Below the pieces are notes generated by a model. The model ran no database searches. It saw nothing but the letters and a program-made list of their open reading frames with translations, and had not been told where the DNA came from. From Desulfocapsa sp. (GTDB taxonomy: Bacteria > Desulfobacterota > Desulfobulbia > Desulfobulbales > Desulfocapsaceae), in the NCBI GenBank assembly GCA_022712895.1, contig JAFLJS010000011.1, forward strand, positions 33,889 through 97,888: DNA of 64,000 nucleotides, written 5' to 3'. Shown here piece after piece: positions 36,083 to 44,637 of this stretch (the stretch's first letter is position 1; every line of letters begins with the position of its first letter). A program made the translations under genes and the position numbers.

Positions 36083-36583
36083 ATGTCACCCTCTAATATC
36101 CTGCAAAAGTTTCTCTTTCCATCCTTTACCAAGCGCTTACTTCTGCGAACCTCTCTGCTTGCTTGTGCAACCTGGTTCATTTTTTCTTTTCTTCTTATCC
36201 CTCTCCGTATAGAAGGGTATAGTATGGTACCCACCTATCTGGATGGCTCTTTTGCCTTGTGCTGGCGCCTTCAATATCTTTTTTCTCCACCAAAACGTGG
36301 TGATGTTGTGACTGTTCGTTTTGCCGGAAAGAATGTAATGCTTCTAAAACGAATTGTCGGGCTGGCAGGCGATACTGTTTCCTTCCGAAATGGGCAACTG
36401 TATATCAACAAAAACCCGGTTGCGGAGCCGTATGTTATCAACAATTCAAAATGGCAACTGGCTGAACGAATAGTTAAACCCGGTTATGTATATGTAGTTG
36501 GTGATAACCGGGATACCCCAATGCAGCAACATAAATTCGGACAAGTAAACAGTAAGCGCATCATCGGAGGCGTCATTCCTTGA
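36083..36583 (+). CDS. lepB: Signal peptidase I, short form
   Basis: The 166-residue protein has one N-terminal membrane helix (about 22-42) followed by the catalytic core: the serine in EGYSMVPTYLDGS, the general-base lysine in MLLKRIVGLAGD, and the box VGDNRDTPMQQHKFG. It is much shorter than E. coli LepB and lacks the second membrane span and the large insert. It should remove Sec-type leaders at the outer face of the membrane. Encoded between tupA and an unknown anchored protein, whose TTG start overlaps its stop codon, it may be dedicated to local substrates rather than the general housekeeping enzyme (inference). Confidence 0.9.
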   Translation: MSPSNILQKFLFPSFTKRLLLRTSLLACATWFIFSFLLIPLRIEGYSMVPTYLDGSFALCWRLQYLFSPPKRGDVVTVRFAGKNVMLLKRIVGLAGDTVSFRNGQLYINKNPVAEPYVINNSKWQLAERIVKPGYVYVVGDNRDTPMQQHKFGQVNSKRIIGGVIP

Positions 36584-37068
36584 ACAGAAAAATCATTGTC
36601 ATAGTCAGCCTGCTCCTCAGCGGAACATTACTGTTCTGGCTCCTGCCAAACGACGAAAAGGAAATTCGTAAGAACCTGCACCAACTTGCAGCACTCTGTT
36701 CATCGACAGAGGGTGAAGCCACTATCACAATACTCAACAGTGTGAGGAAGGCGGCCAAACTCTGTAGAGATCCCTGTGCTGTGAAGGTTGAATCTTTCGA
36801 TATCAATGGAGCATTTAGCCATCGAGAGTTCAGCAACTATCTCCTGATGATGAAAAGAACGCTGCCAGATACTCATTTTACCTTTAGCGATACTCAGATC
36901 AACTTTCTGCAGGAAGACAAGGCCTTTATCACGACCACTCTCTCTTTACGTGGCAAGATAAAACAGCAGCGATTTACCGATGCCTATGAGTTGGACATTA
37001 TCGCCTTGAAAACTGAAGGAAAATGGATTTTTTCTGCATTTACCGTGGTTGAATTTATGGAACGCTAA
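36580..37068 (+). CDS. Unknown membrane-anchored small protein
   Basis: I do not recognise this 162-residue protein. It has an N-terminal hydrophobic segment (about 4-21), then a helical part with two cysteines close together (AKLCRDPCAV), and a C-terminal half of alternating strands (TDTHFTF-like DTHFTFSDTQINF, AFITTTLSLRGK, YELDIIALKTEG, WIFSAFTVVEF), an order that suggests an NTF2/SnoaL-like cone. The start is a TTG that overlaps the signal peptidase stop codon, so expression is coupled. The C-x3-C pair could form a disulfide in the periplasm. The function is unknown. Confidence 0.7.
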   Translation: MNRKIIVIVSLLLSGTLLFWLLPNDEKEIRKNLHQLAALCSSTEGEATITILNSVRKAAKLCRDPCAVKVESFDINGAFSHREFSNYLLMMKRTLPDTHFTFSDTQINFLQEDKAFITTTLSLRGKIKQQRFTDAYELDIIALKTEGKWIFSAFTVVEFMER

Positions 37069-37149
37069 CACGACGCTTTGAAAATATGTCTTTAATTTGC
37101 TATAACGCTTGTAAAGCATTCAACACTTTCAACTTACAAAGGATACTGT

Positions 37150-38928
37150 ATGTCTTCTTCTTTAAATAAACAACTTGGAACCACTGATGTTCTGTGGAAT
37201 CTTGATGCCCTCTACGACTCCCCCAAAGACGAACTCCTTCAGGACGATCTCGACCTCTGCACCCAAGAGGCAGAGTTGTTAAAGGAGCTCTACAGCGGGA
37301 AAATGGCCGAGTTAGAACCTTCTGTTTTTACAAGAGTCATTCGTCGTATTGAGCGCATTCAGATCAATCTGGGCCGCATGGACACCTATGCTTTTTTATA
37401 TTTTGTAACACAGGTAAAAAATGATGCGGCCAGCGCTTTCATGCAGAAATGTAAGGAGGATGCCAGTCTCGTCAACCGGGAACTGGTCTTCTTTGATCTG
37501 GAATGGGCTCAACTGGATCAGAAAAGTGCCGACAAGCTTCTGGCAGCAGAAGATACAGCTCCCTATCGCCATTTTCTGCAGAATATTCGGAAATACAAAA
37601 AACACCTGCTCTCTGAAAGCAGAGAATCGCTGCTTCTTGAAATTGCTCCAGTAGGAAAAGAATCATGGTTGACACTCTTTGAAAAACTGATGGGGCATCT
37701 GGAATTTGGAAAAAATAAACGAAGTGAAGAAGAGGTGTTATCTGACCTGTATGACGCAAGTCGTGAAGTTCGGCAAACTGCTGCAAAAGAGCTCACCGAA
37801 GGCCTGGAGAGCCAGCTCCATATCCTGACGCATATTTTTAATACTATCCTGGCTGGTAAAATGATTGATGATCGCATGCGTAACTACCCGGCATGGATCA
37901 GCTCCAGAAACCTCTCCAATGAACTGGAAGACAGTACTGTTGAAGCCCTGGTCAGCAGCACCACTGACAGATATGATATTGTGCAACGTTACTACGGCAT
38001 CAAAAAAGAGTTGCTTGGTCTGGAGGAACTCCAGGACTATGATCGCTACGCACCTCTGCCATCCCTTCCCCAGGAGCTCGTTTCCTGGCAGGAATGCAAA
38101 ACCATCGTACTTGATGGTTTTCGCGAATTTTCTCCTGAAATGGCAGACATTGCCAATCTCTTTTTTGAGCAAAACTGGATACACGCCCCGCTCCTTGATG
38201 GTAAAAGGGGCGGTGCTTTTTCTCACCCTGCAGTACCCGATGCAAACCCCTATATCCTGGTAAACTATACAGGAAATATTCGGGACGTATCAACAGTTGC
38301 CCATGAACTGGGCCATGGAATCCACCAGTATCTGGCAAGAGAAAAAGGGTATTTCAACTCTGATACGCCTCTGGTTCTTGCAGAAACAGCATCTATTTTT
38401 GCAGAACTGCTCATCTTTCACAAGCAGGTCGCCAGCATAGTAGAGCCCACTGCCAGGAAAGCCTTTATCTGCCAGAAACTTGAATCCATTTTCGCCTCAG
38501 TTTTCAGGCAGATATCCATGAACCGCTTTGAGGATATGATTCACAACAGTCGGCGGGATAATGGGGAAGTTGCAACAGATGAACTCTCTGCACTGTGGAT
38601 GCAAAGTCAACGGGAAATGTTTGGTGACTCGGTAACACTGAACGATAGTTATAAAATCTGGTGGTCATACATTCCACACTTCCTCCACACCCCTGGTTAC
38701 GTATACTCCTATGCCTTCGGAGAGTTACTGGTGTTGGCACTGTATAATCGCTATTTGGAAGAGGGAGAAAGCTTTATTCCAAAGTATATCCATTTATTAC
38801 AAGAAGGTGGCTCCCACTCTCCCTATGAACTACTGCAACCTTTCAATATTGATTTGAATGATCCTGTCTTCTGGCAGGGAGGACTTACAGTTATTGAAAA
38901 AATGCTCAATGAGGTAGAAAATGTCTAA
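37150..38928 (+). CDS. pepF: M3-family oligoendopeptidase F
   Basis: The 592-residue zinc peptidase has the M3 signature VAHELGHGIHQYLA (HExxH plus the downstream glutamate in ETASIFAEL), the N-terminal oligoendopeptidase F helical region, and WWSYIPHFLHTPGYVYSYAFG near the C-terminus, which lines the substrate channel. It cleaves short cytoplasmic peptides. No signal peptide is present. AAAGGA precedes the ATG. The last codons overlap the start of a 71-residue gene by 8 bases. The length matches bacterial PepF/PepB enzymes. Confidence 0.94.
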   Translation: MSSSLNKQLGTTDVLWNLDALYDSPKDELLQDDLDLCTQEAELLKELYSGKMAELEPSVFTRVIRRIERIQINLGRMDTYAFLYFVTQVKNDAASAFMQKCKEDASLVNRELVFFDLEWAQLDQKSADKLLAAEDTAPYRHFLQNIRKYKKHLLSESRESLLLEIAPVGKESWLTLFEKLMGHLEFGKNKRSEEEVLSDLYDASREVRQTAAKELTEGLESQLHILTHIFNTILAGKMIDDRMRNYPAWISSRNLSNELEDSTVEALVSSTTDRYDIVQRYYGIKKELLGLEELQDYDRYAPLPSLPQELVSWQECKTIVLDGFREFSPEMADIANLFFEQNWIHAPLLDGKRGGAFSHPAVPDANPYILVNYTGNIRDVSTVAHELGHGIHQYLAREKGYFNSDTPLVLAETASIFAELLIFHKQVASIVEPTARKAFICQKLESIFASVFRQISMNRFEDMIHNSRRDNGEVATDELSALWMQSQREMFGDSVTLNDSYKIWWSYIPHFLHTPGYVYSYAFGELLVLALYNRYLEEGESFIPKYIHLLQEGGSHSPYELLQPFNIDLNDPVFWQGGLTVIEKMLNEVENV

Positions 38929-39136
38929 GAAAGAAATTGATACAATCGGACAACGGCTGGCACAGGTTGTAAAAGCGCCTGATGAGTCAGAAGGGCAGGA
39001 AAGTTTTGCCCGCGCCATGGAACTGACCAAGGCTTACGCAGCATCTGGATCTGCCACCCATTTCAGTGCTGTTGCCAGACTTTTTTATGATCTTTTTGAG
39101 ATGTTTGAGACAGGAAAAGATCCCAGACAGAATTAG
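38921..39136 (+). CDS. Small helical protein downstream of pepF
   Basis: This 71-residue protein is not recognised. It is highly charged and predicted to be helical throughout (IDTIGQRLAQVVKAP, SFARAMELTKAYAA, FSAVARLFYDLFEMFETG), with no membrane segment and no cysteine. GAGG stands 7 bases before the ATG inside the end of pepF, and the two genes overlap by 8 bases, so it is translated with the peptidase. It may be an accessory of PepF; nothing in the sequence proves this. Confidence 0.7.
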   Translation: MSKKEIDTIGQRLAQVVKAPDESEGQESFARAMELTKAYAASGSATHFSAVARLFYDLFEMFETGKDPRQN

Positions 39137-39161
39137 TCGTTACAATGGAAGAACAAATAGT

Positions 39162-39209
39162 TTGTCATTCCGGAACAGTATATACAAAGTTCAAATTCCG
39201 GAATGACAA
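39162..39209. repeat. GTCATTCCGG-type inverted repeat, copy 2 (likely two-way terminator)
   Basis: TTGTCATTCCGGAA (39162-39175) and TTCCGGAATGACAA (39196-39209) are perfect 14-base inverted repeats around a 20-base loop. They lie between the convergent 71-residue gene and the chemoreceptor gene. The stem could terminate both, although neither side has a strong T run. Confidence 0.75.
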
Positions 39210-39226
39210 GTAGCTGCAAACGCGTA

Positions 39227-41278
39227 TTACACCTTAAACTGCTTCACTGTCTCGGCCAATTTTCTGGCCAACTCTTCCAGCCCACTAGCATTGGTACTCA
39301 CCTGCTTACTGCTTACATTGAGTTCCTGAGCCGCATGCCCAACTTCAGCAATATCAGCAGCAACTTCACCAGTAACCGACGAGGCCTGAGCGACGTTCTC
39401 ATTTACTTCCTGAATGCCAAGAGACGCCTGACCCACATTGTCTGCTATTTCCTGGGTAGCACTGGCCTGCTCTTCAACGGTTACAGAAACAATGGAAACC
39501 ATTTCATTCACTTCACTAATAACTCCAGTAATCTCAGTTATATCTGCAACAGCACCCTTTGTTGCCTCTTGAATCTTACTGATCTTCCCTTTAATTTCAT
39601 TGGTCGCCTCTGCAGTCTGTTTTGCCAGATCCTTGATCTCATTGGCAACCACCGCAAAGCCTTTACCCGCCTCACCTGCACGAGCAGCTTCAATGGTGGC
39701 ATTTAATGCAAGCAAGTTCGTCTGCTCAGAAATTTCGGTAATTGATTCCGTAACTTTTCCGACTTCCTGAGCTGCAGTACCCAGTTCGTGGATCTGTTCA
39801 GAAGCCTTCTTCGATTTTGCAACGGCTGTATCTGTGATAGCACTGGTCTTTTCAGTATTGGCTGCAATTTCTGAAATGGTTGCAGACATCTCTTCTGCGG
39901 CAGCAGCCACCATATTTACATTCACTGATGTTTCTTCAGAGGCCGCAGCAACAGAATCCATATTGACACTCATCTCTTCTGCAGCTGCAGAAACTGTCTG
40001 AGATCGACCGTTGGTCTCTTCCGAATTAGCAGACATTTCGACAGAAAGATCTGAAAGTTTGCTTGACGTGCTATTCAGGGTTACAACTCCATCGCTGATA
40101 TCCCCAATCAAACGGCGTAAGTTCTCTGACATCCTATTCAACGCAGCGGCCATAAGACCAACTTCATCTTTCTGGGCAATATCAAGCTGTTGCGTAAGGT
40201 CGCCTTGTTCAACTGCATGAATCATCGCCACCGCTTTCTGCAGCGGCGTGGTAATGGCACGGGTGATAACCACACCTAAAATTAAGCATGTAATTACCCC
40301 AAGAAAGAGAAGTATCCACATTGTGCGATTCAAAGACGCATACATCTTCAGAACCTTTGTCTCATCTTTTGCCATCAGTTTTTTCTGATCAATAGCCATG
40401 GCTTTGAGTGCTGTAACCAGCTTAGCTCCCTTTGGGGCAGCCTCGCTACCCAACCAGTAGTTGGCACGATTCCAGTCTGTAGATTCTCTGCTATCAAACA
40501 TTTTCTGCACTGTTGGAAAAAGATTCTTTTGGGCCTGATTGTAGGACGCCAGCGATTTCAACTGTTCAGGGGTGAGAAGATGTTTAAGTTTCTGTAATTC
40601 ATTAAATCGTTTAATATTTTTATCGTGAAACGCGATATAAAGTTGCTTATACTGATCATCACCAGAGAATAAAAAAGATTTGGTGGCGGACATCCCCATG
40701 CCGACTGATCCCCGAACATCAGCCATAATACCGAGCAGTTCCTTTCTTTCTTTGGTTCCCGGCTGCTGTTGCTCAATATCAATCAGACGTGTTATATGCA
40801 GTCCTGCGTTAGCACTGTACGTGGCTGCATCTGTAAGCAGTAATTTAATCGACGGCACATTGTCCGGAGTCTGGGCAATATCTTCAATTTTCTGCTGCGC
40901 CGACTTAAACTCGCTGATCACTCCTTCTATGGTTTTTAAACGCTGAACATTCTCAGGATTTGTCCAGTTAACCGCAAAAGATTGTAATGTTTTAAGAGCT
41001 GGCTCAATCTCTGCATTCCATGACTGCTCACGCTCATCTTTAAATTTATCTTTACCGAGTATCATCCAGCCTCTCAATGCGGCCAGGCTGTGATTAATGC
41101 CATTCAGCATGGACAAACTGGCATTGGCTGTAGGAGCACGCAAATTCATTATTCGGTTATTAACTACTTTTACCTGGTTAACCTGGTAGATAGTCGCCAA
41201 AACAACACCAACCAGAACAATTCCCATAATGGCGTAACCGCCGCCAATTTTGATACCCACTTTCAGGTTATTAAACAT
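39227..41278 (-). CDS. Methyl-accepting chemotaxis protein with four-helix-bundle sensor
   Basis: The 683-residue receptor has a first membrane segment at about 12-34, a periplasmic four-helix bundle of the 4HB_MCP type (about 35-315), a second membrane segment (about 317-340, ending in ITRAIT), HAMP (to about 395) and a long signalling domain with tip [20 protein letters not shown]. The signalling domain is close to that of the receptor at 13483, so both probably feed the same CheA. CGGAGAAT precedes the ATG. It is a stand-alone gene, and the flagellar/chemotaxis core genes are not in this window. Confidence 0.94.
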   Translation of the reverse strand: MFNNLKVGIKIGGGYAIMGIVLVGVVLATIYQVNQVKVVNNRIMNLRAPTANASLSMLNGINHSLAALRGWMILGKDKFKDEREQSWNAEIEPALKTLQSFAVNWTNPENVQRLKTIEGVISEFKSAQQKIEDIAQTPDNVPSIKLLLTDAATYSANAGLHITRLIDIEQQQPGTKERKELLGIMADVRGSVGMGMSATKSFLFSGDDQYKQLYIAFHDKNIKRFNELQKLKHLLTPEQLKSLASYNQAQKNLFPTVQKMFDSRESTDWNRANYWLGSEAAPKGAKLVTALKAMAIDQKKLMAKDETKVLKMYASLNRTMWILLFLGVITCLILGVVITRAITTPLQKAVAMIHAVEQGDLTQQLDIAQKDEVGLMAAALNRMSENLRRLIGDISDGVVTLNSTSSKLSDLSVEMSANSEETNGRSQTVSAAAEEMSVNMDSVAAASEETSVNVNMVAAAAEEMSATISEIAANTEKTSAITDTAVAKSKKASEQIHELGTAAQEVGKVTESITEISEQTNLLALNATIEAARAGEAGKGFAVVANEIKDLAKQTAEATNEIKGKISKIQEATKGAVADITEITGVISEVNEMVSIVSVTVEEQASATQEIADNVGQASLGIQEVNENVAQASSVTGEVAADIAEVGHAAQELNVSSKQVSTNASGLEELARKLAETVKQFKV

Positions 41279-41695
41279 TCTATTCTCCGTTCTTTAGATA
41301 CCTAAGGCATTCTCTTCCTGTTTTTCTGAAAAGAATTTATTTAACCATTCTAAGTCAATCATAATTGAAACAAGATTGTAAAGAAGTTTTGGAAATAAAA
41401 GCAAATGCCTTTGCCATCATTTTTTATTGAATATAAATCGTAGTTGACCGTTTCTATACTCATTTTTGATAACATTAGTAATGTGAATTCTCTACAATTG
41501 TAAAAACTCTTCCGAGATACTCTGTTATTTTCAGTATGTTAACGGATTAACAACCATGAAAAAAATCTAGCTAGTTGATCTTAAAGGCTAGGAAAATACA
41601 ACTGAGTGAAGTTAAAGAGAACGCAACGGGGATGCGATGCATGCAGAATCACAGGAAACAATGGTTGGAGAGACTTTTTTCAGACCTGTTGAGAA
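41279..41695. other. Non-coding stretch between the chemoreceptor and HD-protein genes
   Basis: This 417-base stretch is A+T-rich and holds the upstream region of the chemoreceptor gene on one side and the 3' end of the HD gene on the other. I see no hairpin with a T run, no known riboswitch and no convincing open reading frame. A palindrome CTAGCTAG near 41.57 kb is the only notable word. Confidence 0.6.
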
Positions 41696-42592
41696 TCAAC
41701 TTGGTGGGACACGCCGTAAATACTGCTTCAAAGAATCCATATCAGCCTTTTTCGTCTCAATAATATACTGATTGTATTTGAGATTCTTCTTGATGCTCTC
41801 CATATAGAAGCTCCTGTCTACCCCCCAACGTTCACGAAAATGAATTCGCATATATTTCACCAGGTTACCAAAGACACGAGACAAACGATCCACAACAATC
41901 TGTTCATAGAATTCAGAGGTATGCTCCATAAGCTCCAGCGGTGAACTGTGTTTACCTATTCCACCCTCCTGAAATTCCTGAAAAAGAAAAGGCAGGCGCT
42001 CCAGATAATATCTGTCTGCCATCTGGGCCAGAATATCTGCAGAGCCCACGGCAAAAGATGCCAGCTGCATCTCAGCTGATGGGAAAAACAGGGTGTCTGG
42101 ATCAATGCTGAGATTCGTGGATTGAATAATCACAGAGCAATCGGTAATAAAAGGAAGACTGAACCCTTTTTCCTTCAGGTAATCGGCCATAAAGAACATC
42201 GATCGCTTTTCATGACCGATGGTAAACCTTGCGCCAGTCTCAGCTGTCTCTGTAATCTTCAGTAACAATCCACAGTCATGAAAATAAGCACTATACAAAG
42301 CCTTGCTCAGTGTTTCATCTGAAACTGGCCAGCCATCACATAACAATCCGTGAAAAATTCTGGCCGTTGCCAAAACCACACTATAGGTATGATCAAGATT
42401 ATGATATTTGGTGTTTGATTGTCTGTAGAGCGGGTGTTTTCCGTTGAAAAGCAGTTCCAGTTCCCGGTGCAATTCGACGATCGGCGATCGTGAAAAACTG
42501 GGTGATATCAGGCTGATGATTGCCTGAATTTCATCCAGAGGATCATCGGTCTTTCCGGTTTCAAACAATTTTGTGAGAGCAATATCATCCAT
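41696..42592 (-). CDS. HD-domain protein (probable metal-dependent phosphohydrolase)
   Basis: The 298-residue protein carries the HD-type metal site: YHNLDHTYSVVLAT, then AYFHDCGLL about 45 residues later, then a conserved ASFAVGSADILAQMADRYYLERLP segment. Such domains hydrolyse nucleotides or phosphoesters; the substrate cannot be told. A TTG nine codons upstream (42619) is in frame, but the ATG at 42592 with TAGG upstream is preferred. It is the third gene of a minus-strand run purF, ferredoxin, HD protein, and its upstream end nearly touches the ferredoxin stop codon. No regulatory or GGDEF domain is attached. Confidence 0.82.
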   Translation of the reverse strand: MDDIALTKLFETGKTDDPLDEIQAIISLISPSFSRSPIVELHRELELLFNGKHPLYRQSNTKYHNLDHTYSVVLATARIFHGLLCDGWPVSDETLSKALYSAYFHDCGLLLKITETAETGARFTIGHEKRSMFFMADYLKEKGFSLPFITDCSVIIQSTNLSIDPDTLFFPSAEMQLASFAVGSADILAQMADRYYLERLPFLFQEFQEGGIGKHSSPLELMEHTSEFYEQIVVDRLSRVFGNLVKYMRIHFRERWGVDRSFYMESIKKNLKYNQYIIETKKADMDSLKQYLRRVPPS

Positions 42593-42611
42593 ACCAGGGA
42601 CTTGCCTACGC

Positions 42612-42803
42612 TCAATCAAATTCTATACACTTTTGTGGACAATACGCAGCAGCCTTTTCCACTTTTTCTGTAATTGCTGCCTCGGAGTCAAGCAAAAGTG
42701 CCTTGTCCCCCTCTTCATTCAGAGCAAATACTTCCGGACATATTTCGACACAGGAGCCACAACCGTTACACTCATAACTATCTATTATGATATATCTTGC
42801 CAT
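42612..42803 (-). CDS. Small 4Fe-4S ferredoxin
   Basis: This 63-residue ferredoxin has CNGCGSCVEICP near the N-terminus and YCPQKCIEF at the end. The spacing fits one 4Fe-4S cluster of the single-cluster type, with the last ligand in the C-terminal CP and extra cysteines left over. GAGGAGG eight bases before the ATG at 42803 sets the start, so 12 upstream in-frame codons are not used. It is placed 43 bases after purF and directly before the HD gene. It is a soluble electron carrier with no stated partner; why it sits with purF is unclear. Confidence 0.88.
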   Translation of the reverse strand: MARYIIIDSYECNGCGSCVEICPEVFALNEEGDKALLLDSEAAITEKVEKAAAYCPQKCIEFD

Positions 42804-42846
42804 TTTGCTAGCCTCCTCGAAACAATCAACAGCCCACAAAACAGCC

Positions 42847-44271
42847 TTATTTCATCTCAAGTAAATCTTTCTTGAAAGTCCTGTCAGGCTCAACCGGATA
42901 AACACCATTAAAACAGGCCAGACAAAAATCTTCTTTGCCAAGCCCAGTAGCCTCAACCAAACCCTCCAAGCTCAGATAATGCAGAGAATCAAGCCCAAGA
43001 TAAGCAGCGGTTTCCTTTACTGAATGCTGGGCCGCAATAAGCTGATCTGAGGACGGAAAATCAATACCGTAGTAACAGGCGTGTCTGGTTGGCGGACAAC
43101 TCACCATCATATGCACTTCTTTTGCTCCCGCCTCACGCAGGGCTTTGACTCTGCTTCGGCCAGTGGTTCCACGAATAATGGAATCTTCCACAATAATTAC
43201 ACATTTGTTTTTGAGCAGTGATCGGACTGGATTGAGCTTCACCTTCACATTAAAATCACGCATGGATTGTGTGGGCTGAATAAAGGTTCTTCCCACGTAG
43301 TGATTTCGAATCATCCCCATCTCAAGGGGAATTCCGGATTCTTTTGAAAATCCGATGGCAGCATAATTCCCTGAATCGGGAAATGGCATAACAAAATCAC
43401 CTTTTATATCCGACTCACGGGCTAGGATCTCGCCCATTCGCTTCCTTGATTCATACACATTCTTACCGAATATATCTGAATCCGGACGGGCAAAATAAAC
43501 CTGCTCAAAAATACAGAAATGGGTCTTCTGTTTGGGCCAGGGGAAAATAGATTTCATCTTTTTCTTCGTGATGATAAGCATCTCACCCGGTTCAATATCG
43601 CGAATGTATTCCGCTTCAACCAGATCAAGAGCACAGGTTTCAGAAGCCACTACCCAGCCCCCATTATTGAGTTTTCCAAGGCAAAGAGGACGAAAGCCAC
43701 CAGGATCACGAACAGCCACCAGTATCTCTTCGGTCATAAAGAGAATCGAGAATGCGCCACGCAAACAGGAAAAAGATTCGGTCAAAGCACGTTCCAAACC
43801 AAGGTGAGTAGTGCGGGCCAACAAATGGAGAACCACCTCACTATCCATGGTTGTTTGAAAAATAGAGCCTTTACCCTCAAGGTCCTGACGTAACTCCAGC
43901 GAGTTGACAAGATTACCGTTATGAGCCACGGCCAGAGTAATACCACGATGATTAACCATCAGGGGCTGCGTATTGGTAATATTGGAAGCACCTGTGGTGG
44001 AGTAGCGAACATGTCCCATGGCCATGGAACCGGGCAGGCCCTGTAAAATATCTTCAGAAAAAATCTCCGGGACAAGTCCCATTGCCTTATGAATGGCTAT
44101 ATTACCGTTATCAGAAGCTATAATTCCGGCACTCTCCTGCCCTCTATGCTGTAGCGCATACAAACCAAAATAGGTGAGTTTTGCTGCATCTTCATGCCCA
44201 AAAATGCCGCAGACACCACATTCATGTTTGGGTCTTCCATCTTCAACAGCGACTGCACGGGTGCTATCCAT
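42847..44271 (-). CDS. purF: Amidophosphoribosyltransferase (glutamine PRPP amidotransferase)
   Basis: PurF makes phosphoribosylamine from PRPP and glutamine, the first step of purine synthesis. The 474-residue protein starts with a short leader that is probably cleaved before the nucleophile cysteine in ECGVCGIFGHEDA. This is the B. subtilis-like class with a propeptide. The glutaminase domain (about 18-250) is followed by the phosphoribosyltransferase domain with the PRPP loop VIIVEDSIIRGTT. Cysteines in the C-terminal part (CPPTRHACYYGID, FCLACFNGVYP) fit the 4Fe-4S cluster of that class. AAGGAA precedes the ATG. The 366-base gap to selD holds hairpin copy C. Confidence 0.95.
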   Translation of the reverse strand: MDSTRAVAVEDGRPKHECGVCGIFGHEDAAKLTYFGLYALQHRGQESAGIIASDNGNIAIHKAMGLVPEIFSEDILQGLPGSMAMGHVRYSTTGASNITNTQPLMVNHRGITLAVAHNGNLVNSLELRQDLEGKGSIFQTTMDSEVVLHLLARTTHLGLERALTESFSCLRGAFSILFMTEEILVAVRDPGGFRPLCLGKLNNGGWVVASETCALDLVEAEYIRDIEPGEMLIITKKKMKSIFPWPKQKTHFCIFEQVYFARPDSDIFGKNVYESRKRMGEILARESDIKGDFVMPFPDSGNYAAIGFSKESGIPLEMGMIRNHYVGRTFIQPTQSMRDFNVKVKLNPVRSLLKNKCVIIVEDSIIRGTTGRSRVKALREAGAKEVHMMVSCPPTRHACYYGIDFPSSDQLIAAQHSVKETAAYLGLDSLHYLSLEGLVEATGLGKEDFCLACFNGVYPVEPDRTFKKDLLEMK

Positions 44272-44351
44272 CGAAATATTCCTTTATTTCCAGAGCGATA
44301 ATTCGTATAAAAGGGAAAGGCACAAAGAAAACGAATATCTTTGCGCCTTTA

Positions 44352-44528
44352 ATCAAAATTTGATAAACTCGTAAAAACTCAGAATTTAGATGGTTAAGTA
44401 AAAAACTTCATATCCGAGGCGCAAATATTTTCTATCATTTCGGCGTACTAAGGTACGTCGTAATGATAGAAAATGTGCAGCAACGAAGGAGATGGAGAGT
44501 TTTTACGACGCCATCAAAATTTGATAAA
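44352..44528 (+). repeat. Hairpin element R1, copy C
   Basis: A full-length copy runs from CTCGTAAAAACTC to GAGTTTTTACGACGCC, whose ends match as a perfect 12-base inverted repeat (TCGTAAAAACTC/GAGTTTTTACGA). The inner stem TTTTCTATCATT pairs with AATGATAGAAAA. It is flanked by a perfect 16-base direct repeat, ATCAAAATTTGATAAA, at 44352-44367 and 44513-44528. It occupies much of the 366-base gap between purF and selD, which are divergent. Confidence 0.85.
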
Positions 44529-44637
44529 GAAAGATGTATAATAAGTTCCATCTAAATTCAACAATAAAGCGTCTTTTGTGGTATTTTTCTATATAAAATA
44601 ACCGCATTTTGCGCGAATACCATCTTAACGTCTATAA

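Noticed and set aside
41590..41690. Possible c-di-GMP riboswitch (AACGCAAC / GATGCGATGC words)
   Set aside because: The conserved core and tetraloop receptor of the GEMM class could not be laid out, and no gene on the plus strand follows.
41575..41763. 62-codon frame opposite the end of the HD gene
   Set aside because: TTG start, no ribosome site, overlaps the HD gene and has no sensible composition.
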